The translations under genes were made by a program, and so were the position numbers. Shown piece after piece: positions 45,398-55,890 of a stretch of DNA of 64,000 nucleotides. The DNA comes from Bolinopsis microptera. Lineage: Eukaryota; Ctenophora; Tentaculata; Lobata; Bolinopsidae. The number at the start of each line of letters is the position of its first letter. The stretch's first letter is position 1. The notes beneath the pieces were generated by a model, which worked only from the letters and a program-made list of their open reading frames with translations, was not told where the DNA came from and searched no databases. Where the stretch lies: the NCBI RefSeq assembly GCF_026151205.1, contig NC_087074.1, positions 5,518,001-5,582,000 of the forward strand. Reading direction: 5' to 3'.

Positions 45398-46640
45398 GAA
45401 AAAAACAACAATTTCAAGAAAACAACAATTTTATTTAGTATCAATTAAAGCAGACAAAAATATATTTCATATATATATAACTAGCACGAACTTTAGATCA
45501 GATATCTTAGGGGACTTGGAGTAGCAAGAGATTGACTAGATTGTATATAACTTTTACAAGGATACGTCGAGAAGAATCCAGGGTGATACAGGATCGGAGA
45601 GTGCAGACCAAAAGTTTACGCACCCACCTTTGCCTCCTGAGTTCTTGGTTGGATAGAAATTTATGCAAACTTGGTTGTTTATACTCCAAGTCCCTTTCTT
45701 AAAAGAAGTAGTATTAACTATGTCTAGAGTTAGCTTCGTTCAATAATAACAATATCAATATAATCAAGATTATCAATACCAGATAAGCCTACCGAATAAA
45801 TTATTAAATATCAATTAATTCATTCCTATAAAAAATTTTATAAATTTAGATATTTAACTTATCTAAAAACATTACAACAAATGCTTAAAAAGCGCCCAAA
45901 ATCGATTTGAAAGATTTTCTGTCTATAGTACAATCATGATAGTAATAGTAAGTGTGTGCCGCTGCAATTAGATTTGATTACTGCAATTTAAAATTGTTTG
46001 GAGTCCAAGTATCTTTTAAGTCCGCTGCCTGTGCTTGTATTAATAGTGCTTTGGTTCTCAGTTTTATCAAGCTAATGGACGTTTCTAAGCAATTGCTTGA
46101 AGTTAAAATTTTTTTATGAACAGCGTTCCAAAGCTTGGCTGCATTAAACAAAAAGGTATTTGATTTATTTAGGAGAATAACCATTAGACTCGTTGCACGG
46201 TTTGAAATGTTGATAGCCTCATAAAGGGAGTATGGGCAGTGGTACTTGATAATCTTAGAGAATTCTAAAATACAGTGATATTTGTACAAGTTTTGAGCCG
46301 TAAGAATTTTTAATCTATTAAAAATGGGTTTTGTATGCTCCTTTTCAAAGTGTTTATGGTCTAGTTTTTGCATACCGTATGGTCTAGTACGTGCACATGT
46401 TCATTGTTTATCTAAATATGAGTCAAGGTCGCCAAAAAGGATCCTTATACAGTGCTTCTGTGTGATGAAAAGACTATCATTGGACCGTTCTTTGAGGACA
46501 ACACCCCAAACACTTATACCATAACTGAGATGTGATTCAAAAAGAGCATTATATATTTTCAAATATAGTTCAGAAGGTATCGAGTGCCGAATTCTGCAGA
46601 TTGCACCAGTCATAGATCGCAGTTTGTTAAAAACAAAAAT
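45398..46640 (-). mobile_element. 5'-truncated second copy of the AlkB-LINE family
   Basis: Minus-strand translation from 46613 matches the C-terminal RT region of the element at 47334-48218 almost residue for residue (ELYLKIYNALFESHLSYGIS). A frame break around 46374-46401 separates it from the rest (down to TAA at 45978). The 3' UTR also matches and ends in two copies of an AAATTGTTGTTTTC unit, the 3'-terminal repeat of this family. Nothing upstream of the RT thumb survives. Confidence 0.8.
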
Positions 46641-47333
46641 TCAATTTTATGCTATTTATTACAGAGTAAACAAGTTTACAATAAATCAATTTGATATTTA
46701 AAGGAATCCTAATTCAATGTGTAGTATGGTTGTCACTCTTTAAGGAAAACAACAATTTCAGGAAAACAACAATTTTATTTAGTATCAGTTACAGCAAACA
46801 AAAAATATATTTTATATAATATAATATAACTAGGACGAACTTTAGTTTAGAAATCTTGGGGGACTTGGAGTAGCAAGAGATTGACTAGAAGGTATATACC
46901 TTTTACCAAAAACGTCGAAAAGAATCCTGGGTGATACAGGATCGGAGAGTACAGACCATAAAGTTTACGCACCCACCTTTGCCTCCAGAATTCTTGGTTG
47001 GTTGAAAATGTATGCTAACTTGGTCGTTTATACTCCAAGTCCCTTTGTTAAAAGAAGTAATATTATGTACGTCTGGAGTTAACTTCATTCAATAATAACA
47101 ATATCAATATAGTCAATATCAATATCAGACTAAACTATCAAATAAATTGTCAAATATTATTTGTTAATTCGATCTGAATAAAAATTTAGTTAAGTTAAGA
47201 TATTAAATAATTAAAAACATTACAACAAGTGGTTAAAAACGCCCAAAATTGATCTGAGAGCTTTTCAGTCTATAATACAATCATGATAGTAATATTAAGT
47301 GTGTTAAGTGTGTGCTGCTGCGATAAGAATAGA

Positions 47334-50300
47334 TTACTGCAATTTAAAATTGTTTGGATTCCAAGTATCTTTTAAATCAGCAGCCTGTACTTGTAATAAT
47401 AGTGCCTTGGTTCTCAATTTTATCAAGTTAATGGAAGTTTCTAGGCAATTGCTTGAGGTTAGAATTTTTTTATGAACAGTGTTCCAAAGCTTGGCTGCAG
47501 TGAACAAAAAAGTATTTGATTTATTAAGAAGAATAACCGTTAAACTCGTTGTACGGTTTGAAATGTTGATGGCCTCATAAAGGGAGTATGGGCAGTGGTA
47601 CTTGATAATCTTAGAGAATTCTGAAATGCAATGGTACTTGAACAAGTTTTGAACTGTAAGAATTTTAAGTCTATTAAAAATGGGTTTTGTATGCTCCTTT
47701 TCAAAATGTTTATGGCCTAATCTTTGCATACCATATGGTCTAGTTCTTGCACATGTTGATTGTTTATCTAGATATGAGTCGAGATCACCAAAAAGGATCC
47801 TTATACAGTGCTTCTGAGTGATAAAAAGACTGTCATTGGACCGTTCCTTGATGACAACACCCCAAACACTTATACCATAACTGAGATGTGATTCAAAAAG
47901 AGCATTATATATTTTCAAGTATAGTTCAGCAGGTATAAAGTGCCGGATTCTACAGATTGCACCAGTCATGGTCCGCAGCTTTTTACGGATGTAGTGCATG
48001 TGGGCAGACCAGTTTAGCTTACTATCTATAACAACACCTAAGAATTTGGTATCCTTGACTTTAGTGATAACCTTACCATCGATGAATATTGATCTAGATT
48101 CATCTAGCAGGTTAGCAAATGGTCTAGTCCGCGCACAGGTGTCATCATATTCAGAGGCAGGTTTAAAATGTATGTAGCAGCATTTGGACATGTTGATATG
48201 AAGTAGATTACATTTCATGTAAATCGAGACATGTTTAAGGGGGGGGGGCCAATGGATATTTTTTTGTGAAACTTGATTTCGAGATAGTAGTTGACCAACA
48301 AACTAAGACCAGTGACCGAACTTTTGAGGGGGTCCCGGACCCCAACCGCCAAACGGTGCGCGCAGGGCAGCCACGCCCATATTTGGTCCAAATTAGGCCC
48401 AATTTAGCTAAATACCCTGAACATGCCCAAAACCAAGGTTTATGGTGCTCTACTTGTAGCTAGTGGTCTCCTGAACTCGTATATGAAATTTCATCAAGAT
48501 TGGACGAAAAATGACTGAGTTATGAGCCAAAAACCATATGCCCATATTTGGGCATACGCACCAAATTTGGTAGATTTCGGCCCATAAATTGGTCAAATAT
48601 CAATATTTTTGAATGAAACTTACTTTATATGAAAGGTAAGCCTAAACTACATATTATCTGTAAGTTATAGCTTTATATCTGTTTAAATGTGGATACTAAG
48701 GCGAAAAAGCCACAAAAAATGAACTAAATTGCCCATATCTCGGTTCGCGATATTTGCGGAATTGATCTCATTAAAATTGTAACAACTCAATCAGTTTTCA
48801 AAATTTTTGCATGAAATTTTCGGAATCGACTCGAAATTGCATTTCCACCTTATTTTAAATACGGATTTTTGATTTAGGCCTCCAAAAAAATTTGGCGGCC
48901 AAATTCCAAAATTATCTCACAAAAATTCAGAATTTGGCCGCCAAATTTTTTTGGAGGCCTAAATCAAAAATCCGTATTTAAAATAAGGTGGAAATGCGAT
49001 TTCGAGTCGATTCCGAAAATTTCATGCACAAATTTTGAAAACTGATTGAGTTGTTACAATTTTAATGAGATCAATTCCGCAAATATCGCGAACCGAGATA
49101 TGGGCAATTTAGTTCATTTTTTGTGGCTTTTTCGCCTTAGTATCCACATTTAAACAGATATAAAGCTATAACTTACAGATAATATGTAGTTTAGGCTTAC
49201 CTTTCATATAAAGTAATTTTCATTCAAAAATATTGATATTTGACCAATTTATGGGCCGAAATCTACCAAATTTGGTGCGTATGCCCAAATATGGGCATAT
49301 GGTTTTTGGCTCATAACTCAGTCATTTTTTGTCCAATCTTGATGAAATTTCATATACGAGTTCAGGAGACCACTAGCTACAAGTAGAGCACCATAAACCT
49401 TGGTTTTGGGCATGTTCAGGGTATTTGGCTAAATTGGGCCTAATTTGGACCAATTATGGGCGTGGCTGCCATGCGCGCTCCGTTTGGCGGTTGGGGTCCG
49501 GGACCCCCTCAAAAGTTCGGTCACTGGTCTTAGTTTGTTGGTCAATTGCTATCTCGAAATCAAGTTTCACAAAAAAATACCCATTGGCCCCCCCCCTTAA
49601 GTACTAAGTTGGCTTTTTTATATGTTGCTTCTCTAGATGGTCCTGATATGAAGATATTAGTGTCATCAGCATAAAGTACAAATTTCACCTCACTGTCTGA
49701 AAAACAGTTTACTATATCGTTCATATACAGTAGGAAGAGTAGTGGCCCAAGAATTGACCCTTGTGGTACTCCAAATTTCACGTCCATTGTTACTGATGGT
49801 ACATCGTTATACATAACATACTGCTTTCTGTTAGTCAAATAGCTTTTAAGTAAGGTAAGTGCTGAACCCCTAATACCGTAGGAATTTAACTTGCTTAGAA
49901 GAATATTGTGATCAAGGGTGTCAAAGGCTTTGCTCAAGTCAATGAATATGCCCAATACATGTTTATTGCTAGCCAGAGACTTTGTAACGGAGTCTATAGA
50001 TTTGTGTAGAGCATGAGTGGTAGAATGGCCTTTTCTAAATCCAAACTGTGAGTCTGTTAGTACACCTTTAGATGTGAAGAAATTATAAAGGCGTTTGTAA
50101 ATGATCTTCTCAAAGATTTTTCCAAATAAAGGTAATATTGATACAGGCCGATAATTTTCAATGCATTCCTTATTGTCTTTCTTGTAAATAGGAATAACTT
50201 TACCAGTTTTAAATATACTTGGGAATGTACCACTTTGTATACATGTGTTGTAAAGCCTGGCCAAGGTACCAGCAATGAGCTTTGTCGATTTTTTTACAAC

Positions 50301-52100
50301 GATTATAGGTATGTCACTCGCCTTGCCATTTTGAAAATCTCTGATGACCTCGACAATCTCGTCTTCATTAGTTTCTTCTAGGTATATGGAGTCAGATACT
50401 GAATTAGACATGAACTGAGCAAATGATTCTACTGGTTCCAGAGAAATACTATTGTTTGACAATACATTTTTATTGAGATTACTTGCAAGAGATGTAAAAT
50501 ATTCACAAAATTTGTTAGCAATTATTCGTCTGCAAGTAACTCTCTGGCCATCTATGACGAAATCGTCCTTACATCTAGACAAATTTTTACCACGGAGTTC
50601 ATTTATAACTTCCCAAGTCTTTTTCGAATTCATGCTGTACTTCTCGAATTTTTGAGTATAGCACATAGCCTTTGCCATATTTATTGACCTTTTGAGAAAC
50701 TTGTCGAATTCCTTGTAGTAGATGTGCTTGTTTGGGTCCCCGTCAGGTAGTTTTAATGTACAAGTCTTCTTCCATTCGAAATACAACCTAGCTTTCTTAT
50801 CGATGGAATTAATTAGGCCCTGGGTAATCCAAGGGTTGGTTATGCTGTTACGTTTAGTGGTTCTAGGAGTTAGAAGTTTGCAAGACAAATCTATCTTTTC
50901 TTGAAATAACTGCATGAAAGAATCAAATGTGTTACAGCTGTGGTGGAACCTATCTACATCGTTTTCTATTTCAAGACAGAGCTTTTCTAAGTTAGCATTA
51001 CTATAGTCGTAGTGTATAGTAATTTTGTCTGATGAATCAGGTGTTGGCACAGAGTCAGGGGAAAGTTCAATAAGAGTGAATATAGGGTGATGGTGGGAGA
51101 TCTTGTCAGATATCACACCAGAAATAAGGGTTTGATCTACTACATTGGTATGGATATTGTCAATACAGGTCCTGGAACAGCCAGGCATTTGGTGAGTTGG
51201 TACTGATATGGTTGGTATGAAGCCGTTGTTGAATATTATTTCTTGGAATTTGTCCTCTGATGGAGATGGGTCCTTCAACATGTTTATATTGAAATCACCA
51301 AGAATATATACTTTTTTGCCATTCAGTTTTGAGAGAATACATTCATATGCTTCGTTGAACAGTTCAAGTGATGCGTTTGGGGGACGGTATATAACCCCTA
51401 CAACAGTTGGGTCTTGCAAGCTAGTGATGGATACGAACAGTGATTCTATGTGTTCATTACAGAGAGATAAGCCAGGGATTTTGTTAAAGTTAAAGGAGTT
51501 GTGCAGGTAAAGACACACTCCTGATCCTTTGCCCTTGAACTGGTTTTTCTTTTGACAAAAATAACGTGATTGGTAACAGGAGGAGTATCCGTTAAGCTGA
51601 TACAGAGTTCCATTTTCGGGATTAGTATTTGTTTCTGCAAGACCGATAACAGAGAATTTGTGGTCGATACAAGACAGCTCAACTGCAAAGTTGTCAAAGT
51701 TTGATGCATTTCCATCAATATTTAGGAATAATTTGGACAAATATTTAGCTGAATTTTTAGGTAGGACGGTAGCATTCAACTCAGTTATGGAGAATGTTTT
51801 GCAATTTTCAAGAATCTTTGAGCTATTGTAGATAGATTCAATATAATTAACTGGCTCATCATCAATGAGGCCATTGTTTGCAAAGTGTGGAGCTTGGTAG
51901 AAAGGGTTGTACCGTACAATATCATTGGCATCAGTGCATATTTTGCAGTATGTTGCATCTCGAAATTTGGTTATGTTATCATCAGTTTTACATTTTTTGT
52001 GCATTATTTTGTCACACATCTGACAAATCAAAAATGGATGTCCAGCACGCACAGGTCTATCGCAACAGCAGCAGATTTCGCATATCAGTTTGACTACCAT
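47334..52100 (-). pseudogene. LINE ORF2: zinc finger, endonuclease, reverse transcriptase (split by insertion)
   Basis: Order from the N-terminus: a Cys/His zinc finger of PHD-like spacing (C7, C10, C26, C29, H34, C37 and a further CKIC pair); an APE-type endonuclease with GLAETN, YRPPN, LGDFNIN and SDKISHHHP; an RT domain with ENYRPVSILP, GIFIDLSKAFDTLDH, GVPQGSILGP and the catalytic YADD. The frame is open from 52100 until it enters the inserted palindrome at 49596, then resumes at about 48234 and ends at TAA 47336-47334 with the thumb and C-terminal region. Removing the insert and one TTAA copy keeps the frame (1362 bases, a multiple of three), so the gene was intact when hit. In its present form the product would be truncated just after YADD. 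Confidence 0.85.
48239..49596. mobile_element. 1.36-kb near-perfect palindromic fold-back element
   Basis: Two arms of about 665 bp are almost exact reverse complements, meeting at a loop of some 25 bp near 48905-48930 (between GGCGGCCAAATT and AATTTGGCCGCC). Ends are G10-CCAATGG and CCATTGG-C9. TTAA flanks both sides (48235-48238, 49597-49600). It sits inside the LINE RT gene, dating it as younger than that copy. Related in sequence to the 690-bp element at 32465-33154. No coding sequence. Confidence 0.85.
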
Positions 52101-54127
52101 GACTGGATTACAGATCTACGAGAACGTGGGGAAAATCTATTTTGGGCCTTGGTAACATCACTGAACAACCTCCCATCAACGGGGCTACCTAGAATCTTAT
52201 GGGCAATTGCCCGGGAGAGTTTGAAGATACCGCTTGACCCCAGGTGGATTGGGTCATCCGGCTTCTTGTACCTACAAAACTGTTTGTTCAGTAGACCCTC
52301 CTCATCGACAAAACTATCAAAATCTAAATTTCCTATTCTAGCGTTGGTATTACAGTACCCAAACAATATACTATTAAACTCCATGGCTCTCTCATTTAGC
52401 CAGGAGGACCTAGTTGGTAGGATTGGTGAAACTATAACTTTAGAGTAAGGACAAATTTCACAAATATTCGTGAGCTTCTTCGTCAGCTCATTAGCCCAGT
52501 GTTTAACATCACCCCCTCCCCTCTTAATATTATTTACACCACAGTGTACTACAACATTCTTATATCCTACACAAAGGGCAGGGTCTAACTGATCTATTGT
52601 GAAGCATTCAAGTCTTTTTCCAGGCAGTTTGTGACCGAATGTCCCTTTTCCAGCACCAAATCGGAGGAACCGGGTATTTGAGTCACCAATAATCAATGTT
52701 GCATTGCTACTGCTGCTCACGTAGCGGAACGTTATACTGAATCTCACGTCCCTCCTTTCACTGCTCTTATCTATTCTGTGGTCCCAGAGGAACTGAGACT
52801 GCTTGCTCATGATATATAGACTGCGTCCCTCTATTGTCTCAATGACTTCCCCACTTTCTGATCCTTTCATTGAGAACTTAACTGAACACTGGCTTCCTAA
52901 CGATACAGTGAAAATCGAACTATCATGCACAAGCGAGTTCTCGTTATCCGAGTGTTTAGGGAGAAAACTGCTCTCATCATTGTACCGGTTGATCAGGCAT
53001 TGATTAATAACTGTTTCAGGGCAAAGCTTCTTTATCCTTGAGGCAAGTTCAGCAAGAACTTCAGGCAGGTCTTCTGATATGGGCTTAGCAGCTTTTGCCC
53101 CGGGGTAATCATATCGTTCACCAAAGCTTATAACTCCATGCCCGTTTTCTGTGTTCTTGACAAAATCATCGTTCTGTTGAGCAAGGAAATCTAATAGCTG
53201 AGAGTTCAAGGTTGTATCAATGAATTCTGGTAAATAAGACATGATGTGCTTAGACTTAGGGTCGTCTGCACTTGAAGGCTTCTGTGCATCTAGCAGGAGC
53301 TGTTCATGGTCTGTTTCACAGGCTGCTGGTGGCCCTATGATAAAAGGAGGCATGGGCAGGTCAGGAGTGGATACGTTTGAGGATCTGCTGTTTTTGAAAC
53401 AGTTAATATCAACTTTGAGCTCAGCAAGCTTGGTGTTTATGGAGTCAAGAGTCCTAAGGTGGCTATCATTGTCTTTCAAGTTTTTAATGGATGTTTGAAT
53501 ATCTTCTAAGGACTTGTGTATAGAGCTTTCGTTAAAAGTAGTATGACCCATTGGAATGCTGGAGGGGGCTGACAAATAAGAAGGGGACTTAACCTCGTGG
53601 TCACATCTCTTGCCACTTATTACAGCACAGACATTTTCTGCAAGGCCAAGCAGGGATAGTAGACCCTCTGCTAAGGTGAGTTTTTTAAGAGATGGGCAGC
53701 TCTTAACCATAGATGGCGTTATGATTGCAAATTTGTTCACATCAAGTTTTAGAATGTTACAGATGTTGAGCTTAATGATATCTACCTCTGAGCGCAGGCT
53801 CTGCGAGTGAGTCAACAGGAAGTTGTCAAGGGGGGTAGACCCTGAGAAGAAACTAAGGAGGCTGCTACAATCTTTATTTTCCTCTGATTCGTGGTATTCT
53901 GAAAGAATTATATTTTCAACATCCTTCAGTACTTCGTCAATTTCCACCATAACGGTAGGAGTCGTGGGTGCAGGTGTAGTCTGATCCGGAACCGTAGTAG
54001 TTGAAGTCTGGTCCGGAACCATATAGGTTGACGGGGCAAAGGAGTGTGTGTGCTGTTCGCTATTGCTCACACCAAACGGCAACCTAGTAAATGTTTTGTA
54101 TGGACACCGGTCTCCATCACGATACAA
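52094..54127 (-). CDS. LINE ORF1 with AlkB-like dioxygenase and SGNH hydrolase domains
   Basis: 677 codons. Residues 1-70 are Thr/Pro-rich; residues about 60-250 are helical with a possible coiled coil (SIHKSLEDIQTSIKNL). Residues about 325-470 match AlkB-type 2-oxoglutarate/Fe(II) dioxygenases: LINRYNDESSFLPKHSDNEN with the iron ligands H392 and D394, distal His H450 (WDHRI), and RFSITFR giving the 2OG-binding R462 and the family's second Arg R468. Residues about 475-645 match SGNH/GDSL hydrolases: GDSN with S483, HCGVNN around G530, and DPIH with D625 and H628. All key residues are present in both. Esterase-type ORF1s are known in CR1-like LINEs; an added AlkB domain is unusual to my knowledge. 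It could demethylate element RNA or cDNA, which is inference. The stop overlaps the ORF2 start (ATGGTAG). Confidence 0.8.
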   Translation of the reverse strand: MYRDGDRCPYKTFTRLPFGVSNSEQHTHSFAPSTYMVPDQTSTTTVPDQTTPAPTTPTVMVEIDEVLKDVENIILSEYHESEENKDCSSLLSFFSGSTPLDNFLLTHSQSLRSEVDIIKLNICNILKLDVNKFAIITPSMVKSCPSLKKLTLAEGLLSLLGLAENVCAVISGKRCDHEVKSPSYLSAPSSIPMGHTTFNESSIHKSLEDIQTSIKNLKDNDSHLRTLDSINTKLAELKVDINCFKNSRSSNVSTPDLPMPPFIIGPPAACETDHEQLLLDAQKPSSADDPKSKHIMSYLPEFIDTTLNSQLLDFLAQQNDDFVKNTENGHGVISFGERYDYPGAKAAKPISEDLPEVLAELASRIKKLCPETVINQCLINRYNDESSFLPKHSDNENSLVHDSSIFTVSLGSQCSVKFSMKGSESGEVIETIEGRSLYIMSKQSQFLWDHRIDKSSERRDVRFSITFRYVSSSSNATLIIGDSNTRFLRFGAGKGTFGHKLPGKRLECFTIDQLDPALCVGYKNVVVHCGVNNIKRGGGDVKHWANELTKKLTNICEICPYSKVIVSPILPTRSSWLNERAMEFNSILFGYCNTNARIGNLDFDSFVDEEGLLNKQFCRYKKPDDPIHLGSSGIFKLSRAIAHKILGSPVDGRLFSDVTKAQNRFSPRSRRSVIQSW

Positions 54128-55119
54128 AATTAGGATTGTAGAATTTATTGTATACCTTTTAGTGCAGTGGAGGTAGCAGTGTGGTGCATTAATAGAATGA
54201 CAGCCTACTAATTTAGAGTTGTTTTTAAGTGAGCATAATGGGTATTTTTTTGGACCTAAAGGTTTAAGTATGGCAACTTTAAAATTGGTTCTTTTAATCG
54301 TTTATTAAATATCAGTTTAAAAATATATAAATCTGGAATCTGTTCACACTGTGAACCAGTCCTATAAAAATTTCAAAAATCCTCTTAAATTAAATATTAA
54401 AAACGTCTCAATAATGGAAATAGTCATACAATTAATAAATCTACCAAATTCTTAATATATACCTAAGAGAAAAAATACCTACCTAAGTCAATGTCTACCT
54501 GTAATACACTAAATATTAGGTTAAATACATAGGTGGTGGAGTCAGCACACATTTACCAAAATCAAAAATTTGTTTTATTTTTTATAGGAGGAACCTGTTA
54601 GATGGGCCGACAACACTGGATTAAATTTGATTTTGATGAAGGGGATTGTTTTCAAATGATAGCTGCACTTCTAGTTAGTTTCGTGAGCTACACATATTTT
54701 GATGTTTGCATTTTTCAATATTTCTACTAGACAGTGCAAACATATTAATTTGTAATTTAGTATAACAAGTTTTAAAGTTTGACATGCGTTAGAATTTATA
54801 TTTTGATTGCTTTTTCAAATTTGCTTGTGTCATGGATTCAATTGAGCAAAACGTTAATTTTTTGATCCAGCTCGTAGTTTTAACTTCGATCTTTAAAAAG
54901 TAAAAGTGTTGTTGCAAGAACAAAAATCAAATTATCAGACTTTACTGTTATGTTTACTGGGTTTATCGGCACAAGGCAAATTATGTTAGAAGGGTTAAAA
55001 ACCCAGCATGATCATGAAATAAATTATAGTATATTGCAGTAATTTTGTGTTGCTAAGTTAATTACAACATTGGATCGAGCCGTGCAACTAGCTAGTTGAA
55101 GGTAAAGATTCAACAAAAT

Positions 55120-55265
55120 CATGTGTAGTGTAGTCATGCACTACTGAGCCGCGCATTTAATAATGCTTAACTTGGTGCAACCGTTAAATCAGCAAAACAT
55201 GCATTATTGGCATGGACCACGCCGAGTTCCGAAGAATTGACATTTGCATTGTCAAATCAAATCGA
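55120..55265 (+). repeat. Dispersed repeat C, diverged copy
   Basis: Contains CATGCACTACTGAGCCGCGC and GCCGAGTTCCGAAGAATTGA, matching the order of blocks at 23247-23375 with many substitutions and an insertion. Confidence 0.45.
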
Positions 55266-55424
55266 ATCGAGTCAAATTATAATGACACAAACATCATCAC
55301 ACATCATCAAAAATATATTTAATAAAGCTAAAGTTTAACAGTTATCTTAAATCTATTGGCCTAAACAACCAAATTAAAATGAATCTAATTTACATACTTA
55401 CCACTGCTATATAAGTTACTGGGC

Positions 55425-55505
55425 CGCGCTCAGCCTGTCATTCCGCCGAATCTCTATTCGGCGTTAATTATAAACATGATAGCCTGAGGTCCCCAGGTAA
55501 CTATA
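55425..55505 (-). repeat. Dispersed repeat B, copy 4
   Basis: TACTGGGCCGCGCTCAGCCT, then GTCATTCCGCCGAATCTCTA and GATAGCCTGAGGTCC, nearly identical to 27900-27995. Confidence 0.65.
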
Positions 55506-55719
55506 TAAGTTGATAAAGCGTTTTTTAATCAACAAATTATTTTAAAAAATAAAAAATAAAATGCGCGTGCACCTGCAGCTTAACCAAACGCCGCGCAATT
55601 AATTTTTAATTGTGCTTATATTTGATTCACATTAAAAAATTAAACTTTTGTACCAAATCTATCAGCTGTACCAAATCTATCAGCTGTCGTGCGGCGCACC
55701 ATTTGCGCTCACCATTTGC

Positions 55720-55890
55720 AGCAGTTAGCAGCAGTTAGCAGCAGTTAGCAGTAGTTTCGTTGCACTTTAGTCTCCTGTGGGCTGCGCTGCGCATCAAATA
55801 ATTCTTCTCACAATCACAGTAGATCGTCGAAATGCACCACTGGGCCTACCTCGCCGAGCTGCGAAGGATTGACATCGTGAATCATAGATT
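55720..55890 (+). repeat. GCAGCAGTTA short repeat and dispersed repeat C, copy 3
   Basis: Three or four GCAGCAGTTA-type units at 55720-55755 lead into a repeat C copy (GCGCATCAAATAATTCTTCT, then GAGCTGCGAAGGATTGACAT) ending at about 55890. Confidence 0.6.

Larger units (their letters stand above)
46744..54127 (-). mobile_element. Near full-length CR1-like LINE with AlkB/SGNH ORF1
   Basis: Transcribed right to left: ORF1 (54127-52094), then ORF2 (52100 to 47334, interrupted by the palindrome at 48239-49596), a 3' UTR, and a terminal tandem of AAATTGTTGTTTTCCT units near 46744. It has no poly(A), which is the CR1/L2/Jockey-like ending style. The two ORFs overlap at ATGGTAG (52100-52094). The 5' UTR end cannot be fixed. 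Apart from the insertion the coding regions are open, so the copy is young. Confidence 0.8.
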
